DNA from: Fimenecus sp051881415
GTDB taxonomy: Bacteria > Bacillota > Clostridia > Oscillospirales > Acutalibacteraceae
Reading direction: 5' to 3'
Length of the DNA stretch: 15,686 bases
Assembly: GCA_051881415.1 (NCBI GenBank)
Contig: JBJEPV010000031.1
Coordinates: forward strand, 1 to 15,686
Positions 1-8,486 of this stretch are shown piece after piece; within the stretch, counting starts at the first letter, position 1, and each line of letters opens with the position of its first letter. Position numbers and translations under genes: made by a program. The notes under the pieces are model-generated. The model had not been told where the DNA came from. It ran no database searches and worked only from the letters and a program-made list of their open reading frames with translations.

Positions 1-13
1 CTTACAACAAAAA

Positions 14-1276
14 TCAGGCAGGTTCCGTCGATGCAGTTTCAGACTGCGCGATTTCCGAAACACTTTCCGAAAATGCGGTTGTCTTGTAGCATTGAATGCC
101 ACTCATCGCATACACATAAGTATATTTGCCGTCTGTGAAGGGTTTTAAACAGTCGGCGTCCACAGCGGATTTTCCGACCAATTCCCCTTTGTGATTGTAG
201 TTGTATAAAAAATTGTCAGTCAACACGGAAACATAGGTGCTGTTGCAGGAAACGCCTTTCACGCTTTCGGGAAGCTCGGTTTCAAACAAAAGATTGCCTT
301 TGCGGTCATAACTCTTGATGATTTTCGACGCGGAGCTGCCGTATTTGGAAAGCACCGCCGCCGTATAATGGCTGTTGTCGTCCGAATACACGCGGGACAG
401 CGTATTTAAAGACAAATCCTCTTCCAATTCCTGTTTGTCCCCGTCCACCACCGTAAACACATTCTTGCCGTACACAAGCAGGCGATTTCCGCTTAAAAAC
501 TGCAATCCCGACACGGTATCGGCATAGGTAAACGAGGCAATCGGCTCCGCATACGAAAAATCAAAGATATGCACCTTGCAGTACAACTCACCGTTTTCCG
601 CCCCGACGGCGCTGACCGCCGCACGCTTGCCGTTGTCGGACACCGCCACGGCAATAATATTTTCCGCCGCACAGTTCCAAACGAAAACTTCCTTATGATT
701 TTTGCTGTAAACCGTTAACATACTTTGCGAGCTTTCCCCGCGGGAGGCTATGGCCACCGTACCGTCTTTGCCGATAGCACCCGTTAACAACTTATGCGGG
801 AAGTTTTCTTCATATAATACTTTTGTTTTGGACAATACGCGCAAAGATGTTTCGCCGACATCCAAAAGCAACACTCTGCCGCCGGCGCTGTATGCGACAG
901 GATTGGAAAAGGCATGTTGTGTGTAGCCGAGTTTTCGCGCGGTATTGTCGAGCACAAAGGTGGCGTCGTCGCCGAGGACAAACAAATCCGAGCCGACAGC
1001 CTGCACAGACTCCACATTGGTGCTTTCAAAATAATACGGATAGCCGTCGCCGTTTTTGGTGTCGGAAATCAGCGCGGTAAAATAGTCCCCGACGCTGGAA
1101 AAGGTGATATTGCCGAAACGGTATGCCGCAATCACAACCAAAATCAGCAGAACGGCAATCATACAAACCGCCTTTAACACCGCCAAAGAGCGTGACTGCG
1201 CCTTGGCACTGCGTTTTTTTCGTTTTGCATTTTGCCCTGTGTTTTGCGTTCGGTTTGTGCCGGTTTGCTGTGCCAT
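14..1276 (-). CDS. DUF5711-family membrane-anchored beta-propeller-like protein
   Basis: The 420-residue product has a basic, Gln/Thr/Lys-rich cytoplasmic N-terminus (about 1-30), one strongly hydrophobic segment (about 31-52) and a long extracytoplasmic region of short beta-strand-like blades. These carry recurring patterns such as hydrophobic-VxGxDLFVLGDD, VAVSDNGKRAAV and LQFLSGNRLLVYGKN, which resemble WD40/PQQ-like propeller repeats. The overall layout matches the DUF5711 family of Clostridia, whose function is not established. The C-terminus is Ser/Glu/Thr-rich and has no sorting motif. The ATG is preceded by a GGGGTGA Shine-Dalgarno, and only 14 nt separate it from the truA stop, so it is the last visible gene of the long minus-strand operon. 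The stop lies 13 nt from the window edge, so a further downstream gene may follow. The family assignment is from memory of the architecture. A structural or sensory envelope role is inference. Confidence 0.8.
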   Translation of the reverse strand: MAQQTGTNRTQNTGQNAKRKKRSAKAQSRSLAVLKAVCMIAVLLILVVIAAYRFGNITFSSVGDYFTALISDTKNGDGYPYYFESTNVESVQAVGSDLFVLGDDATFVLDNTARKLGYTQHAFSNPVAYSAGGRVLLLDVGETSLRVLSKTKVLYEENFPHKLLTGAIGKDGTVAIASRGESSQSMLTVYSKNHKEVFVWNCAAENIIAVAVSDNGKRAAVSAVGAENGELYCKVHIFDFSYAEPIASFTYADTVSGLQFLSGNRLLVYGKNVFTVVDGDKQELEEDLSLNTLSRVYSDDNSHYTAAVLSKYGSSASKIIKSYDRKGNLLFETELPESVKGVSCNSTYVSVLTDNFLYNYNHKGELVGKSAVDADCLKPFTDGKYTYVYAMSGIQCYKTTAFSESVSEIAQSETASTEPA

Positions 1277-1290
1277 AGTCTCACCCCGTT

Positions 1291-2031
1291 TTATCTGTCA
1301 TAGTAAACCTTGTGTAAATACAAGCCCTGCGCGGGCGCGGTTACCCCTGCCCTTTTGCGGTCTTTGCTTTCTAAGATTGCGGGAATACAATCCCGCGGGA
1401 GTTTGCCGCTGTTGATTTCCAACAGCGTGCCGACCATAATGCGCACCATATTATAGAGAAATCCGTTGCCCTCGACGGTGATTTTCACAAAATCGCCGTC
1501 CCGACGCACTTCCATGCGGCGAATTTCGCGCACTTTGTCCTCCACGGCGGTTTTTGACGCGCAAAATGCGGAAAAATCGTGTAACCCCAAAAACTGCTGT
1601 GCCTGTTCGTGTAAAAAGTCCGCGTGTATATGCCGCGGATAATGGTAGGCGCGGTTTTCGTAAAACGGGTCGCGCACCTGTCGGTTTAAAATCCAATATT
1701 GATAGGTTTTGCCCGTGCAGTCATACCGCGCATGGAAATCGTACGGTACCTCGCCGCAGTCGAGCACGGCGATATCCCGCGGCAAAACGGCATTGAGTGC
1801 CGTTTGCAGTTTTTCGGGTGCCATTTCTTTTTCGGTGCGCAGATTACAACAGAACATATTTGCGTGCACGAAAGCATCCGTGCGACTGCAACCGAGGATA
1901 TTTTCCCGCACACCGAGAATTTGCTCGACGGCATTTTGCAAGGTCTCCTGCACGGTGACGGCGTTTTCCTGCACCTGCCAGCCGTGGTAATTTGTGCCGT
2001 CAAAAGCCAAAGTCAGTAAGTAGTTTTTCAT
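1291..2031 (-). CDS. truA: tRNA pseudouridine synthase A (TruA)
   Basis: This enzyme isomerises uridine to pseudouridine at positions 38-40 of the tRNA anticodon stem-loop. The 246 residues match the usual TruA length. They contain the N-terminal LAFDGTNYHGWQ block, the active-site block CSRTDAFVHA with catalytic Asp52, the FHARYDCTGKTYQYWI block and the C-terminal GNGFLYNMVRIMVGTLLEI block typical of the family. An oddity is Phe54 where the catalytic loop normally reads Gly (RTDxGVHA), and I confirmed this codon as TTC. The ATG has a rather distant AAAGGA 12 nt upstream. The gene lies 21 nt after ecfT, and ecfT-truA adjacency is common in Firmicutes, so cotranscription is very likely. Confidence 0.94.
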   Translation of the reverse strand: MKNYLLTLAFDGTNYHGWQVQENAVTVQETLQNAVEQILGVRENILGCSRTDAFVHANMFCCNLRTEKEMAPEKLQTALNAVLPRDIAVLDCGEVPYDFHARYDCTGKTYQYWILNRQVRDPFYENRAYHYPRHIHADFLHEQAQQFLGLHDFSAFCASKTAVEDKVREIRRMEVRRDGDFVKITVEGNGFLYNMVRIMVGTLLEINSGKLPRDCIPAILESKDRKRAGVTAPAQGLYLHKVYYDR

Positions 2032-2052
2032 ACTGCAAAAAATCCTTTTAGA

Positions 2053-2868
2053 TTAGATAACTGCGGGCAGGAAATGGTTGGCAACCAAAACGCCCGCCAT
2101 ACAAACGGCGGTAAACGCAGTTGCCAAATAGTCCCGCGTCTGCAATTTCATCACCCGAAGCCGCGTTCTGCCCTCGCCGCCGCGGTAACAGCGGCACTCC
2201 ATGGCAAACGCCAAATCGTAAGCACGCGTAAAGGCGTTGACAAACAGCGGGATAAACACAGGCACAAGCGCCTTGCCGCGTTGAATGAGATTGCCTGTAT
2301 CCAGCTCCGCACCGCGTGCTTTTTGGGCGGACATAATTTTGTCCACCTCGTCAATCAGCGTCGGAATAAAGCGCAGAGCAATCGTCATCATCATGGCAAT
2401 GGAATGGACATTGATTTTCAACACCTTCAAAGGGGAAAACAGCCGTTCAATCGCGTCGGTTAAGATCGTCGGCGAGGTGGTGTAAGTCAGCATCGAGCTT
2501 GCCGCGACCAAAGAGACAATGCGCACGGTGGTAAACAGCGCCATATAGATGCCGCCCGAAGTCAGTTGGAATTTGCCGAGTTCCCAAAGCACCGTGCCGT
2601 CTTTGTTATAGAAAATCTGCAACACGGCGGTAATCGCCACGATAATGACAATCGGTTTCAGGCTTTTTAAAAGCATCTTCGCCGAAATTTTAGACAGCAA
2701 CACCGTCAGCAGTAAATACGCCACCATCACGGCAAGCGATACAAAATTTTTGCAGAAAAATATAAACAGAATATAAACAAAGGTCAAAACAAGTTTTAAA
2801 CGCGGGTCTAATTTGTGCACCACGGAATGCCCGGGGAAATACTGCCCGATGGTAATGTCTTTTATCAT
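2053..2868 (-). CDS. ecfT: ECF transporter transmembrane subunit EcfT
   Basis: EcfT is the membrane scaffold of energy-coupling-factor importers. It couples the two ATPases EcfA1 and EcfA2 to exchangeable substrate-binding S components for vitamins or metals. The 271 residues show hydrophobic segments at about 26-58, 72-87, 105-130 and 250-268. The N-terminal motif GQYFPGHSVVHKLDPRLKL is typical of the family. The coupling-helix signature ARG is at 184-186 (SAQKARGAELD), and the second coupling motif reads AMECRCYRGG at 222-231, a Cys-containing variant of the usual AMEARGY. The start ATG overlaps the ecfA2 stop by 4 nt (ATGA), which implies translational coupling. No S component is encoded in the window, so this is presumably a shared (group II) module. 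Confidence 0.95.
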   Translation of the reverse strand: MIKDITIGQYFPGHSVVHKLDPRLKLVLTFVYILFIFFCKNFVSLAVMVAYLLLTVLLSKISAKMLLKSLKPIVIIVAITAVLQIFYNKDGTVLWELGKFQLTSGGIYMALFTTVRIVSLVAASSMLTYTTSPTILTDAIERLFSPLKVLKINVHSIAMMMTIALRFIPTLIDEVDKIMSAQKARGAELDTGNLIQRGKALVPVFIPLFVNAFTRAYDLAFAMECRCYRGGEGRTRLRVMKLQTRDYLATAFTAVCMAGVLVANHFLPAVI

Positions 2869-3731
2869 TGCGCCACCCCCCGTTCTTCCAGCACGCGCAA
2901 AAGTTCGCGTTTCGCCGCTTCGACCGTATAAATATCGGTGCGCACGGGCAAGCCCTGTTCCTTTAAGTTCAGGAAAATGCGTGTGATTTGCGGCACATCC
3001 AACCCGATAGACAGCAAGCGGTCTACTTGGCGGAACACCTCGCCGACCGTGCCGACAAGCGCCGTGTGCCCGTGATCCATCACAATGACTTTGGAGGCAA
3101 ACGCGGCAACATCGTCCATACTGTGCGAAACGATAATCACGGTTTTGCCTGTTGTCAGGCGGTAATTTTCAATCATATCGGAAAGGCGCGCTCTGCCGCG
3201 CGGGTCAAGCCCTGCGGTGGGCTCGTCCAAAATCAGGATTTCAGGCTCCATCGCCATCACACCCGCAATCGCCACGCGGCGTTTTTCACCGCCCGACAAA
3301 TCAAAGGGGGATTTTTCCAGCCAATCCTTGTGAATGCCGACAAACTCCGCGGCACGCAAAACCGCCTCTTTTACCTGCGCTTCGGAAAGCCCCATATTTT
3401 TCGGCCCAAAGGCAATATCGCGGTACACGGTGCTTTCAAACAGTTGGTATTCGGGGTATTGAAAACAAAGCCCCACTTTAAAGCGTGCGGCACGGGTCAG
3501 TTCTTTACTGCTGTGAATATCCTCACCGTTTAAGAGGATTTTGCCCGCAGTCGGCTTTAAAAGCCCGTTCAAATGCTGCACCAAGGTGCTTTTGCCCGAG
3601 CCCGTATGCCCGATAATGCCGACAAATTCGCCCTTTTCGACGGAAATGTTGACATCCTCCACGGCGGTAATGCGAAACGGGGTTCCCTCGCCGTACACAT
3701 AGGTTAGATTTTGCGTTTCAAGAATCGGCAT
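2865..3731 (-). CDS. ecfA2: ECF transporter ATP-binding subunit EcfA2
   Basis: This is one of two ABC ATPases powering the ECF importer, acting on the cytoplasmic face. Visible motifs in the 288 residues are Walker A GHTGSGKST (41-49), Q-loop Gln91 (FQYPEYQLFE), signature LSGGEKRR (145-152), Walker B ILILDEP with Glu170, D-loop GLDPRG and switch His203 (VSHSMDD). The LSGGEKRRVAIAG signature and the QYPEYQLF block are characteristic of EcfA2 rather than EcfA1. The ATG lies 14 nt inside the 3' end of ecfA1, and the stop overlaps the ecfT start. The three subunits are thus translationally linked, consistent with fixed stoichiometry. Confidence 0.95.
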   Translation of the reverse strand: MPILETQNLTYVYGEGTPFRITAVEDVNISVEKGEFVGIIGHTGSGKSTLVQHLNGLLKPTAGKILLNGEDIHSSKELTRAARFKVGLCFQYPEYQLFESTVYRDIAFGPKNMGLSEAQVKEAVLRAAEFVGIHKDWLEKSPFDLSGGEKRRVAIAGVMAMEPEILILDEPTAGLDPRGRARLSDMIENYRLTTGKTVIIVSHSMDDVAAFASKVIVMDHGHTALVGTVGEVFRQVDRLLSIGLDVPQITRIFLNLKEQGLPVRTDIYTVEAAKRELLRVLEERGVAQ

Positions 3732-4590
3732 TTGACTTCTCTCCGAGTAAATTGAGTATGGCGTCGGAAAACTCCGAAGCCGTTAAAATATCGTCAGGCA
3801 TCGGCACGCCTGCTTTTTTGAGTTCAGTCGCAAGGCAAGCAGCTTTCGGCACATCAAGCCCGACTTGCTTTAACAAATCCGCCTTGCGGAACACTTCTTT
3901 CGGTGTGCCGTCCAGCAGTATTTTCGCGTTATCCATCACGACCACGCGGTCCGCTTGTGCGGCTTCTTCCATAAAATGCGTGATAAACACAATCGTAATG
4001 CCGCGTTCGCGGTTTAATTTGCGTATGGTTTCGAGCACTTCTTTTCTGCCCTTGGGGTCGAGCATCGCGGTGGGCTCGTCTAACACGATACATGCAGGCA
4101 GCATCGCAATCATCCCCGCGATGGCCACACGCTGTTTTTGCCCACCCGAGAGCTTGTGCGGCTCGTGGTGGCGGTATTCGTACATACCGACCGCCTGTAA
4201 GGCATCGTCAACACGGCGGCGGATTTCTGCGGGCTCGACGCCCAAATTTTCAGGGCCGAACGCGACATCCTCCTCGACGATGGAGGCGACAATTTGGTTA
4301 TCGGGGTTTTGGAACACCACGCCGACGGTACTGCGAATATCGTAGGAAAGTTCTTCGTCGGCGGTATCCATACCGTTGACAAGCACCTTGCCGCTTTCGG
4401 GAATTAAAATGGAGTTGGAAAGTTTGGCAAGCGTGGATTTACCCGAGCCGTTGTGTCCCAAAATCGCAACGAAATCGCCTTTTTTTATGTTGAGTGTTAC
4501 ATTGTCCACGCAAAGCGGCAGGGGCTGTTCCCCCTCGCCCGCTTCGTACCGATAACAGACATTTTGAAATTCAATGATGTTTTCCGCCAT
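3718..4590 (-). CDS. ecfA1: ECF transporter ATP-binding subunit EcfA1
   Basis: This is the second ABC ATPase of the ECF module and forms a heterodimer with EcfA2. From the chosen ATG it has 290 residues with Walker A GHNGSGKST (45-53), Q-loop Gln94 (FQNPDNQIVAS), signature LSGGQKQR (147-154), Walker B IVLDEP with Glu172 and switch His205 (ITHFMEE). The frame stays open to a TTG at 4608. I prefer the ATG at 4588-4590 because an AAGGA Shine-Dalgarno lies 7 nt upstream and the product then starts MAENIIEFQNV, as is usual for this family. It follows the methyltransferase gene after a short gap and overlaps ecfA2 by 14 nt. Confidence 0.95.
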   Translation of the reverse strand: MAENIIEFQNVCYRYEAGEGEQPLPLCVDNVTLNIKKGDFVAILGHNGSGKSTLAKLSNSILIPESGKVLVNGMDTADEELSYDIRSTVGVVFQNPDNQIVASIVEEDVAFGPENLGVEPAEIRRRVDDALQAVGMYEYRHHEPHKLSGGQKQRVAIAGMIAMLPACIVLDEPTAMLDPKGRKEVLETIRKLNRERGITIVFITHFMEEAAQADRVVVMDNAKILLDGTPKEVFRKADLLKQVGLDVPKAACLATELKKAGVPMPDDILTASEFSDAILNLLGEKSNADS

Positions 4591-4597
4591 AGTGTTT

Positions 4598-4602
4598 TCC
4601 TT
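4598..4602 (-). promoter_or_regulatory. Shine-Dalgarno that sets the ecfA1 start
   Basis: AAGGA on the minus strand lies 7 nt before the ATG at 4590. It supports that ATG over the in-frame TTG 18 nt further upstream, which lies upstream of this site. Confidence 0.6.
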
Positions 4603-4614
4603 ACCCAAAATTTT

Positions 4615-5478
4615 TCAGCGTTTCCAAATCGCCGTTGCGCCGCAAGGGAGCAAAAGTCCTGTTTGCGTAACAGGCAAACCGATTTCTTCGCTTTCGACCG
4701 TACCGCCGCATTTCGGGACAATCAGCGTACCCAAAATATACTGCATCACAGCAGGCGACAGCCCCGCGGTATAGGAGTTAATCAACACCGCCAAAGGATT
4801 GTCCGACAAAACTTCACGGCACAACTCGACAAAATGATACACTTCATTTTCGAGTTTCCAAACCTCGCCGCCGGGGCCCCGACCGTATGAGGGCGGGTCC
4901 ATAATTAAAATATCGTAACGATTGCCGCGGCGGATTTCGCGCTGCACGAATTTGATGCAATCATCGACAATCCAGCGCACGGGGCGATCAATCACGCCCG
5001 AAGAAATTGCATTTTCCTTTGCCCACTGCACCATGCCTTTTGACGCGTCGACATGCACGACTTCCGCACCCGCTTTGAGGGCGGAAACCGTTGCCGCGCC
5101 CGTATAGGCAAACAGATTTAAGACTTTTACAGGGCGGTTTTGCCGGTTTATCAAATCGGACACATAATCCCAATTCACCGCCTGCTCAGGGAACACGCCC
5201 GTGTGCTTAAAGCCCATCGTTTTGACATTGAAGGTCAAATCGCGGTAGGCGATTTCCCAACGGTCGGGAATACGGTTGCGCACTTCCCACTGCCCGCCGC
5301 CCGTATTGGAACGGTGATACACCGCGTCCGCCTTTTTCCACAACGGATGTGTTTTCGGCGTTTGCCAAACCACCTGCGGGTCGGGGCGAATGAGTGTCAC
5401 CTTGCCCCAGCGCTCTAACCGTTCGCCGCAGGAGCAATCCAGCAATTCATAGTCTTTCCAGTCCTGTGAAAAACGCAT
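4615..5478 (-). CDS. Class I SAM-dependent methyltransferase, RlmI/RlmK-like (putative rRNA methyltransferase)
   Basis: The 287-residue protein has a GVFPEQxxNW block at about 94-103, the SAM-binding motif I VLNLFAYTGAAT at 119-130, an acidic ribose-contact VHVDAS at 141-146, a DDC motif near 172-174 and the catalytic-loop motif DPPSYGRG at 194-201. These place it with the COG1092-like family that contains the 23S rRNA methyltransferases RlmI and RlmK-C. It lacks the N-terminal PUA domain of RlmI. The position where m5C enzymes usually carry a catalytic Cys reads INSYTAG, so RlmI's chemistry cannot be assumed. The start codon shares one base with the glmM stop (TAATG), a typical coupled junction. 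The substrate is unknown, and RNA base methylation is an inference from family. Confidence 0.8.
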   Translation of the reverse strand: MRFSQDWKDYELLDCSCGERLERWGKVTLIRPDPQVVWQTPKTHPLWKKADAVYHRSNTGGGQWEVRNRIPDRWEIAYRDLTFNVKTMGFKHTGVFPEQAVNWDYVSDLINRQNRPVKVLNLFAYTGAATVSALKAGAEVVHVDASKGMVQWAKENAISSGVIDRPVRWIVDDCIKFVQREIRRGNRYDILIMDPPSYGRGPGGEVWKLENEVYHFVELCREVLSDNPLAVLINSYTAGLSPAVMQYILGTLIVPKCGGTVESEEIGLPVTQTGLLLPCGATAIWKR

Positions 5479-6827
5479 TACACTAACCTTTCCCGTACCA
5501 CTTCGGCAATGGTTTCGCCGAGTTCACGGATTTTTTGCTCATCCTTGCCTTCCAACATGACGCGCACCAACGGCTCCGTGCCCGAAACACGCACCAACAC
5601 GCGCCCGCTGTCGCCGAGTTCTTTTTCGGCGCGGGCAATGGCATTTTTAATTTCCTTATCGCTTGTAAAGCGCACTCTGCCGTAATTCGACACGCGCACA
5701 TTGATAAGCACCTGCGGGTAAATTTCCATTTCGTCTGCCAATTCTTTTAAGGTTTTGCCCGTATTTTTGAGCACCTTTAACACCTGAATGGCGGACAGTT
5801 GCCCGTCACCCGTGGTGGCATAGTCCAAAAAGATGATATGCCCCGACTGCTCGCCGCCGATGCTGTACCCGTTTTCGAGCATATTTTCAAGCACATAGCG
5901 GTCACCGACCTTGGTGCGCTCGCAATAAATGCCGTTTGCATCACAGAACTTGAAAAAGCCCATATTGCTCATCACGGTGACCACAGCGGTATCTTTTTTG
6001 AGCGTGCCGTTTTTCTGCATATATTTTGCACACAGCGCAATGGCACGGTCGCCGTCCACAATCGCCCCGGTATGGTCTACGGCCAGCATACGGTCGGCAT
6101 CGCCGTCAAAGGCAAAGCCCAAATCACAGCCGTTTTCCAAAACGCATTTCTGCAACGCGCCCATATGTGTAGAGCCGCAGTCCTTATTGATATTCACACC
6201 GTCGGGATTGTCGGCAATCACCATACATTCCGCACCCAAGGATTCAAACACGGTTCTTGCGGACACACTGGACGAGCCGTTGGCGCAGTCGAGCGCGATT
6301 TTTAACCCGTCACAGCGCACATCGGTGGTGGAAAGCAAATGCTTTATATAATCGTCCACCGCGGTTTTTGCGCGTGTTACTCTGCCGACATCGCCGCCGA
6401 CCATCACGGGCGGCACTTTCGCCTCGTCTAAAATAATGGCTTCGATTTCGTTTTCCAACGCGTCAGGCAATTTGTAGCCTGTGGACTGAAAAATCTTAAT
6501 GCCGTTGTATTCACAAGGGTTGTGCGAGGCGGAAATCATCACGCCCGCGTCATAATTGTATGCTTTGACAAGGTATGCCACGGCGGGGGTGGGTACAACA
6601 CCGAGCAAAAGCACATCTGCCCCGACAGAGCAAAGCCCCGCCGTCAGCGCCGCCTCTAACATCTCGCCCGAAGCGCGGGTATCCATACCAATCATCACGC
6701 GCGGACGGTGGTCTAAATTCTCGGTCAGCACCATGGCCGCCGCACGCCCAATTTGCATGGCGAGTTCGCAGGTAATTTCACTGTTTGCGACGCCGCGGGC
6801 GCCGTCTGTTCCGAATAATCTGCCCAT
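5478..6827 (-). CDS. glmM: Phosphoglucosamine mutase
   Basis: GlmM converts glucosamine-6-phosphate to glucosamine-1-phosphate on the route to UDP-GlcNAc for peptidoglycan. The 449-residue length and start MGRLFGTDGARG are canonical. Ser101 in the ISASHNP loop is the catalytic phosphoserine. DGDADR (241-246) binds the metal, GGEQSGH (324-330) binds the sugar and RVSGTEP (413-419) binds phosphate. An AAAGGAG Shine-Dalgarno precedes the ATG. The gene lies 12 nt after ruvB and overlaps the downstream methyltransferase start by one base. No ribozyme or riboswitch-like leader is possible in so short a gap, so control is presumably at the operon level. Confidence 0.97.
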   Translation of the reverse strand: MGRLFGTDGARGVANSEITCELAMQIGRAAAMVLTENLDHRPRVMIGMDTRASGEMLEAALTAGLCSVGADVLLLGVVPTPAVAYLVKAYNYDAGVMISASHNPCEYNGIKIFQSTGYKLPDALENEIEAIILDEAKVPPVMVGGDVGRVTRAKTAVDDYIKHLLSTTDVRCDGLKIALDCANGSSSVSARTVFESLGAECMVIADNPDGVNINKDCGSTHMGALQKCVLENGCDLGFAFDGDADRMLAVDHTGAIVDGDRAIALCAKYMQKNGTLKKDTAVVTVMSNMGFFKFCDANGIYCERTKVGDRYVLENMLENGYSIGGEQSGHIIFLDYATTGDGQLSAIQVLKVLKNTGKTLKELADEMEIYPQVLINVRVSNYGRVRFTSDKEIKNAIARAEKELGDSGRVLVRVSGTEPLVRVMLEGKDEQKIRELGETIAEVVRERLV

Positions 6828-6839
6828 TATTTTCTCCTT

Positions 6840-7871
6840 TTATAATTCTAACTGTTGCTGTCCCGGCATGGCAATGCCGAGGTGCTTGTATGCGAGCGCG
6901 GTTGCCACTCTGCCGCGCGGGGTTTTGGAAAGAAAGCCGATTTGCATTAAATACGGCTCGTAAACATCTTCAATCGTGACGGATTCCTCGCCGATGGTGG
7001 CGGCGATGGTTTCCAAGCCCACGGGCCCGCCGTTGTAATTTTGAATCATCGTGGTTAACAGCAGGCGGTCGATTTGGTCAAGCCCCAACTCGTCGATTTC
7101 CATTCTGCCGAGGGCGATTTTTGCCGTATCCTCGGTAATCACGCCGTTTGCCATGACCTCGGCAAAATCACGCGCGCGCTTTAACAGGCGGTTTGCAATA
7201 CGCGGTGTACCGCGCGAGCGCGACGCAATCTCCAACGCGCCGTTTTCATCCACGGCAATGCCTAAAATGCCCGCACTACGCTTGACGATTTGCGACAGCT
7301 GCTCGGAGGAATACATTTCCAACCGCAAAATCACGCCGAAACGGTCGCGCAAAGGTGCAGTCAACTGCCCTGCGCGCGTGGTCGCACCGACCAGCGTGAA
7401 TTTCGGCAAATCCAACCGAATGGAACGCGCAGAAGGCCCTTTGCCGATGATAATGTCGAGCGCGTTGTCCTCCATAGCGGGGTACAAAACTTCCTCGACA
7501 CTGCGCGAAAGGCGGTGGATTTCGTCAATAAACAGCACATCGCCGTCGCTCAAATTGGTTAACAGCGCCGCCAAATCACCGGGTTTTTCAATCGCGGGGC
7601 CCGAGGTCACGCGGATTTGCACATTCATTTCATTGGCGATAATGCCCGCGAGCGTGGTTTTCCCAAGCCCCGGCGGGCCATACAGCAACACATGGTCTAA
7701 CTGTTCGCCGCGCGCTTTTGCCGCCTCGATATAGATTTTTAAATTCTCTTTCGCCTTTTCCTGCCCGATATAATCGTTTAAGGTTTTCGGGCGCAGGGAA
7801 AGTTCCACATCGCCGTCGCTCGTCTCGTTGAAATCGGGCGAAACAATACGGTTTTCCTGTTCAAAATCCAT
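6840..7871 (-). CDS. ruvB: Holliday junction branch migration ATPase RuvB
   Basis: RuvB is the hexameric AAA+ motor that, loaded by RuvA, drives branch migration of Holliday junctions. The 343 residues contain the RPKTLNDYIGQ N-terminal block, Walker A GPPGLGKTT (65-73), Walker B LFIDEIHR (113-120), sensor 1 GATTRAG (162-168) and the arginine-finger region LRDRFG (174-179). The C-terminal winged-helix block includes EPYLMQIGFLSKTPRGR. The length and motifs are those of an intact enzyme. An AGGTG Shine-Dalgarno precedes the ATG, and only 3 nt separate it from the ruvA stop. Confidence 0.97.
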   Translation of the reverse strand: MDFEQENRIVSPDFNETSDGDVELSLRPKTLNDYIGQEKAKENLKIYIEAAKARGEQLDHVLLYGPPGLGKTTLAGIIANEMNVQIRVTSGPAIEKPGDLAALLTNLSDGDVLFIDEIHRLSRSVEEVLYPAMEDNALDIIIGKGPSARSIRLDLPKFTLVGATTRAGQLTAPLRDRFGVILRLEMYSSEQLSQIVKRSAGILGIAVDENGALEIASRSRGTPRIANRLLKRARDFAEVMANGVITEDTAKIALGRMEIDELGLDQIDRLLLTTMIQNYNGGPVGLETIAATIGEESVTIEDVYEPYLMQIGFLSKTPRGRVATALAYKHLGIAMPGQQQLEL

Positions 7872-7874
7872 CGG

Positions 7875-8483
7875 TTACACCTGCCTTGCAAGTTGTTTTA
7901 ACGCTTGTTTAATCATTGCTTCCACAGGCAAAGCCCCATCTAATTTGGAAACCGCCATTGCCGCCTCACTTTGGGAATAGCCGAGCATAGTGAGGGCGCT
8001 TACCGCCTCTGCGGCATTGCCGTCCGCGGCGGCAAGCCCTGCCGCTTGAATTTCGGGCGAGTCGGCGGGCAATTCCAAGCCTTTTGCCAATTTATCCTTT
8101 AATTCCAACACCACGCGCTGGGCGAGTTTCGGCCCGACGCCCTGCGCGCGGGTAATGGATTTACTGTCGCCCGTGGCAAGGCACAGCGCCAATTTATCGG
8201 GCGTTAATTCCGACAAAATCGCAAGCGCCGCTTTCGGCCCCACGCCCGAAACGGAAATGAGCAGTTTAAAACACTCCAGCTCCTGCTCGGTGGCAAAGCC
8301 GAACAAATCGAGTGCGTCCTCACGGACATTCAAGTAGGTATAGAGCGTGACGGTACTGCCCTTTTCGCCGATTGTTTTCAAAGTGGTAAGCGTTGTACTG
8401 CACTGAAACGCAACGCCGCCCGTTTCCAACGCGACGGACTGCGTGTCGAGATGCACCACACGCCCGGTAATCGAATAAAACAA
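7875..8483 (-). CDS. ruvA: Holliday junction DNA-binding protein RuvA
   Basis: RuvA tetramers bind the four-way junction and recruit RuvB. The 202 residues show an N-terminal OB-fold (about 1-63), tandem helix-hairpin-helix motifs centred on SVSGVGPKAA (77-86) and AQGVGPKLAQ (113-122), an acidic linker, and the C-terminal RuvB-contacting helical domain (about 157-200, EAVSALTMLGYSQSEA). Translation appears to begin at a TTG. The resulting start, MFYSITGRVV, matches the expected position of the OB-fold, and a G-rich GGGGG element overlapping the last ruvC codons can act as Shine-Dalgarno. It lies 3 nt after the ruvC stop. Confidence 0.95.
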   Translation of the reverse strand: MFYSITGRVVHLDTQSVALETGGVAFQCSTTLTTLKTIGEKGSTVTLYTYLNVREDALDLFGFATEQELECFKLLISVSGVGPKAALAILSELTPDKLALCLATGDSKSITRAQGVGPKLAQRVVLELKDKLAKGLELPADSPEIQAAGLAAADGNAAEAVSALTMLGYSQSEAAMAVSKLDGALPVEAMIKQALKQLARQV

Positions 8484-8486
8484 GAT

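Noticed and set aside
2988..3533. 181-codon plus-strand open frame opposite ecfA2
   Set aside because: The minus strand carries a complete ABC ATPase here. The antisense frame is His/Arg/Gln-rich, as expected from codon shadowing.
4591..4608. TTG start of EcfA1 six codons upstream
   Set aside because: The AAGGA site lies between that TTG and the ATG at 4590, so the ATG is the likely start.
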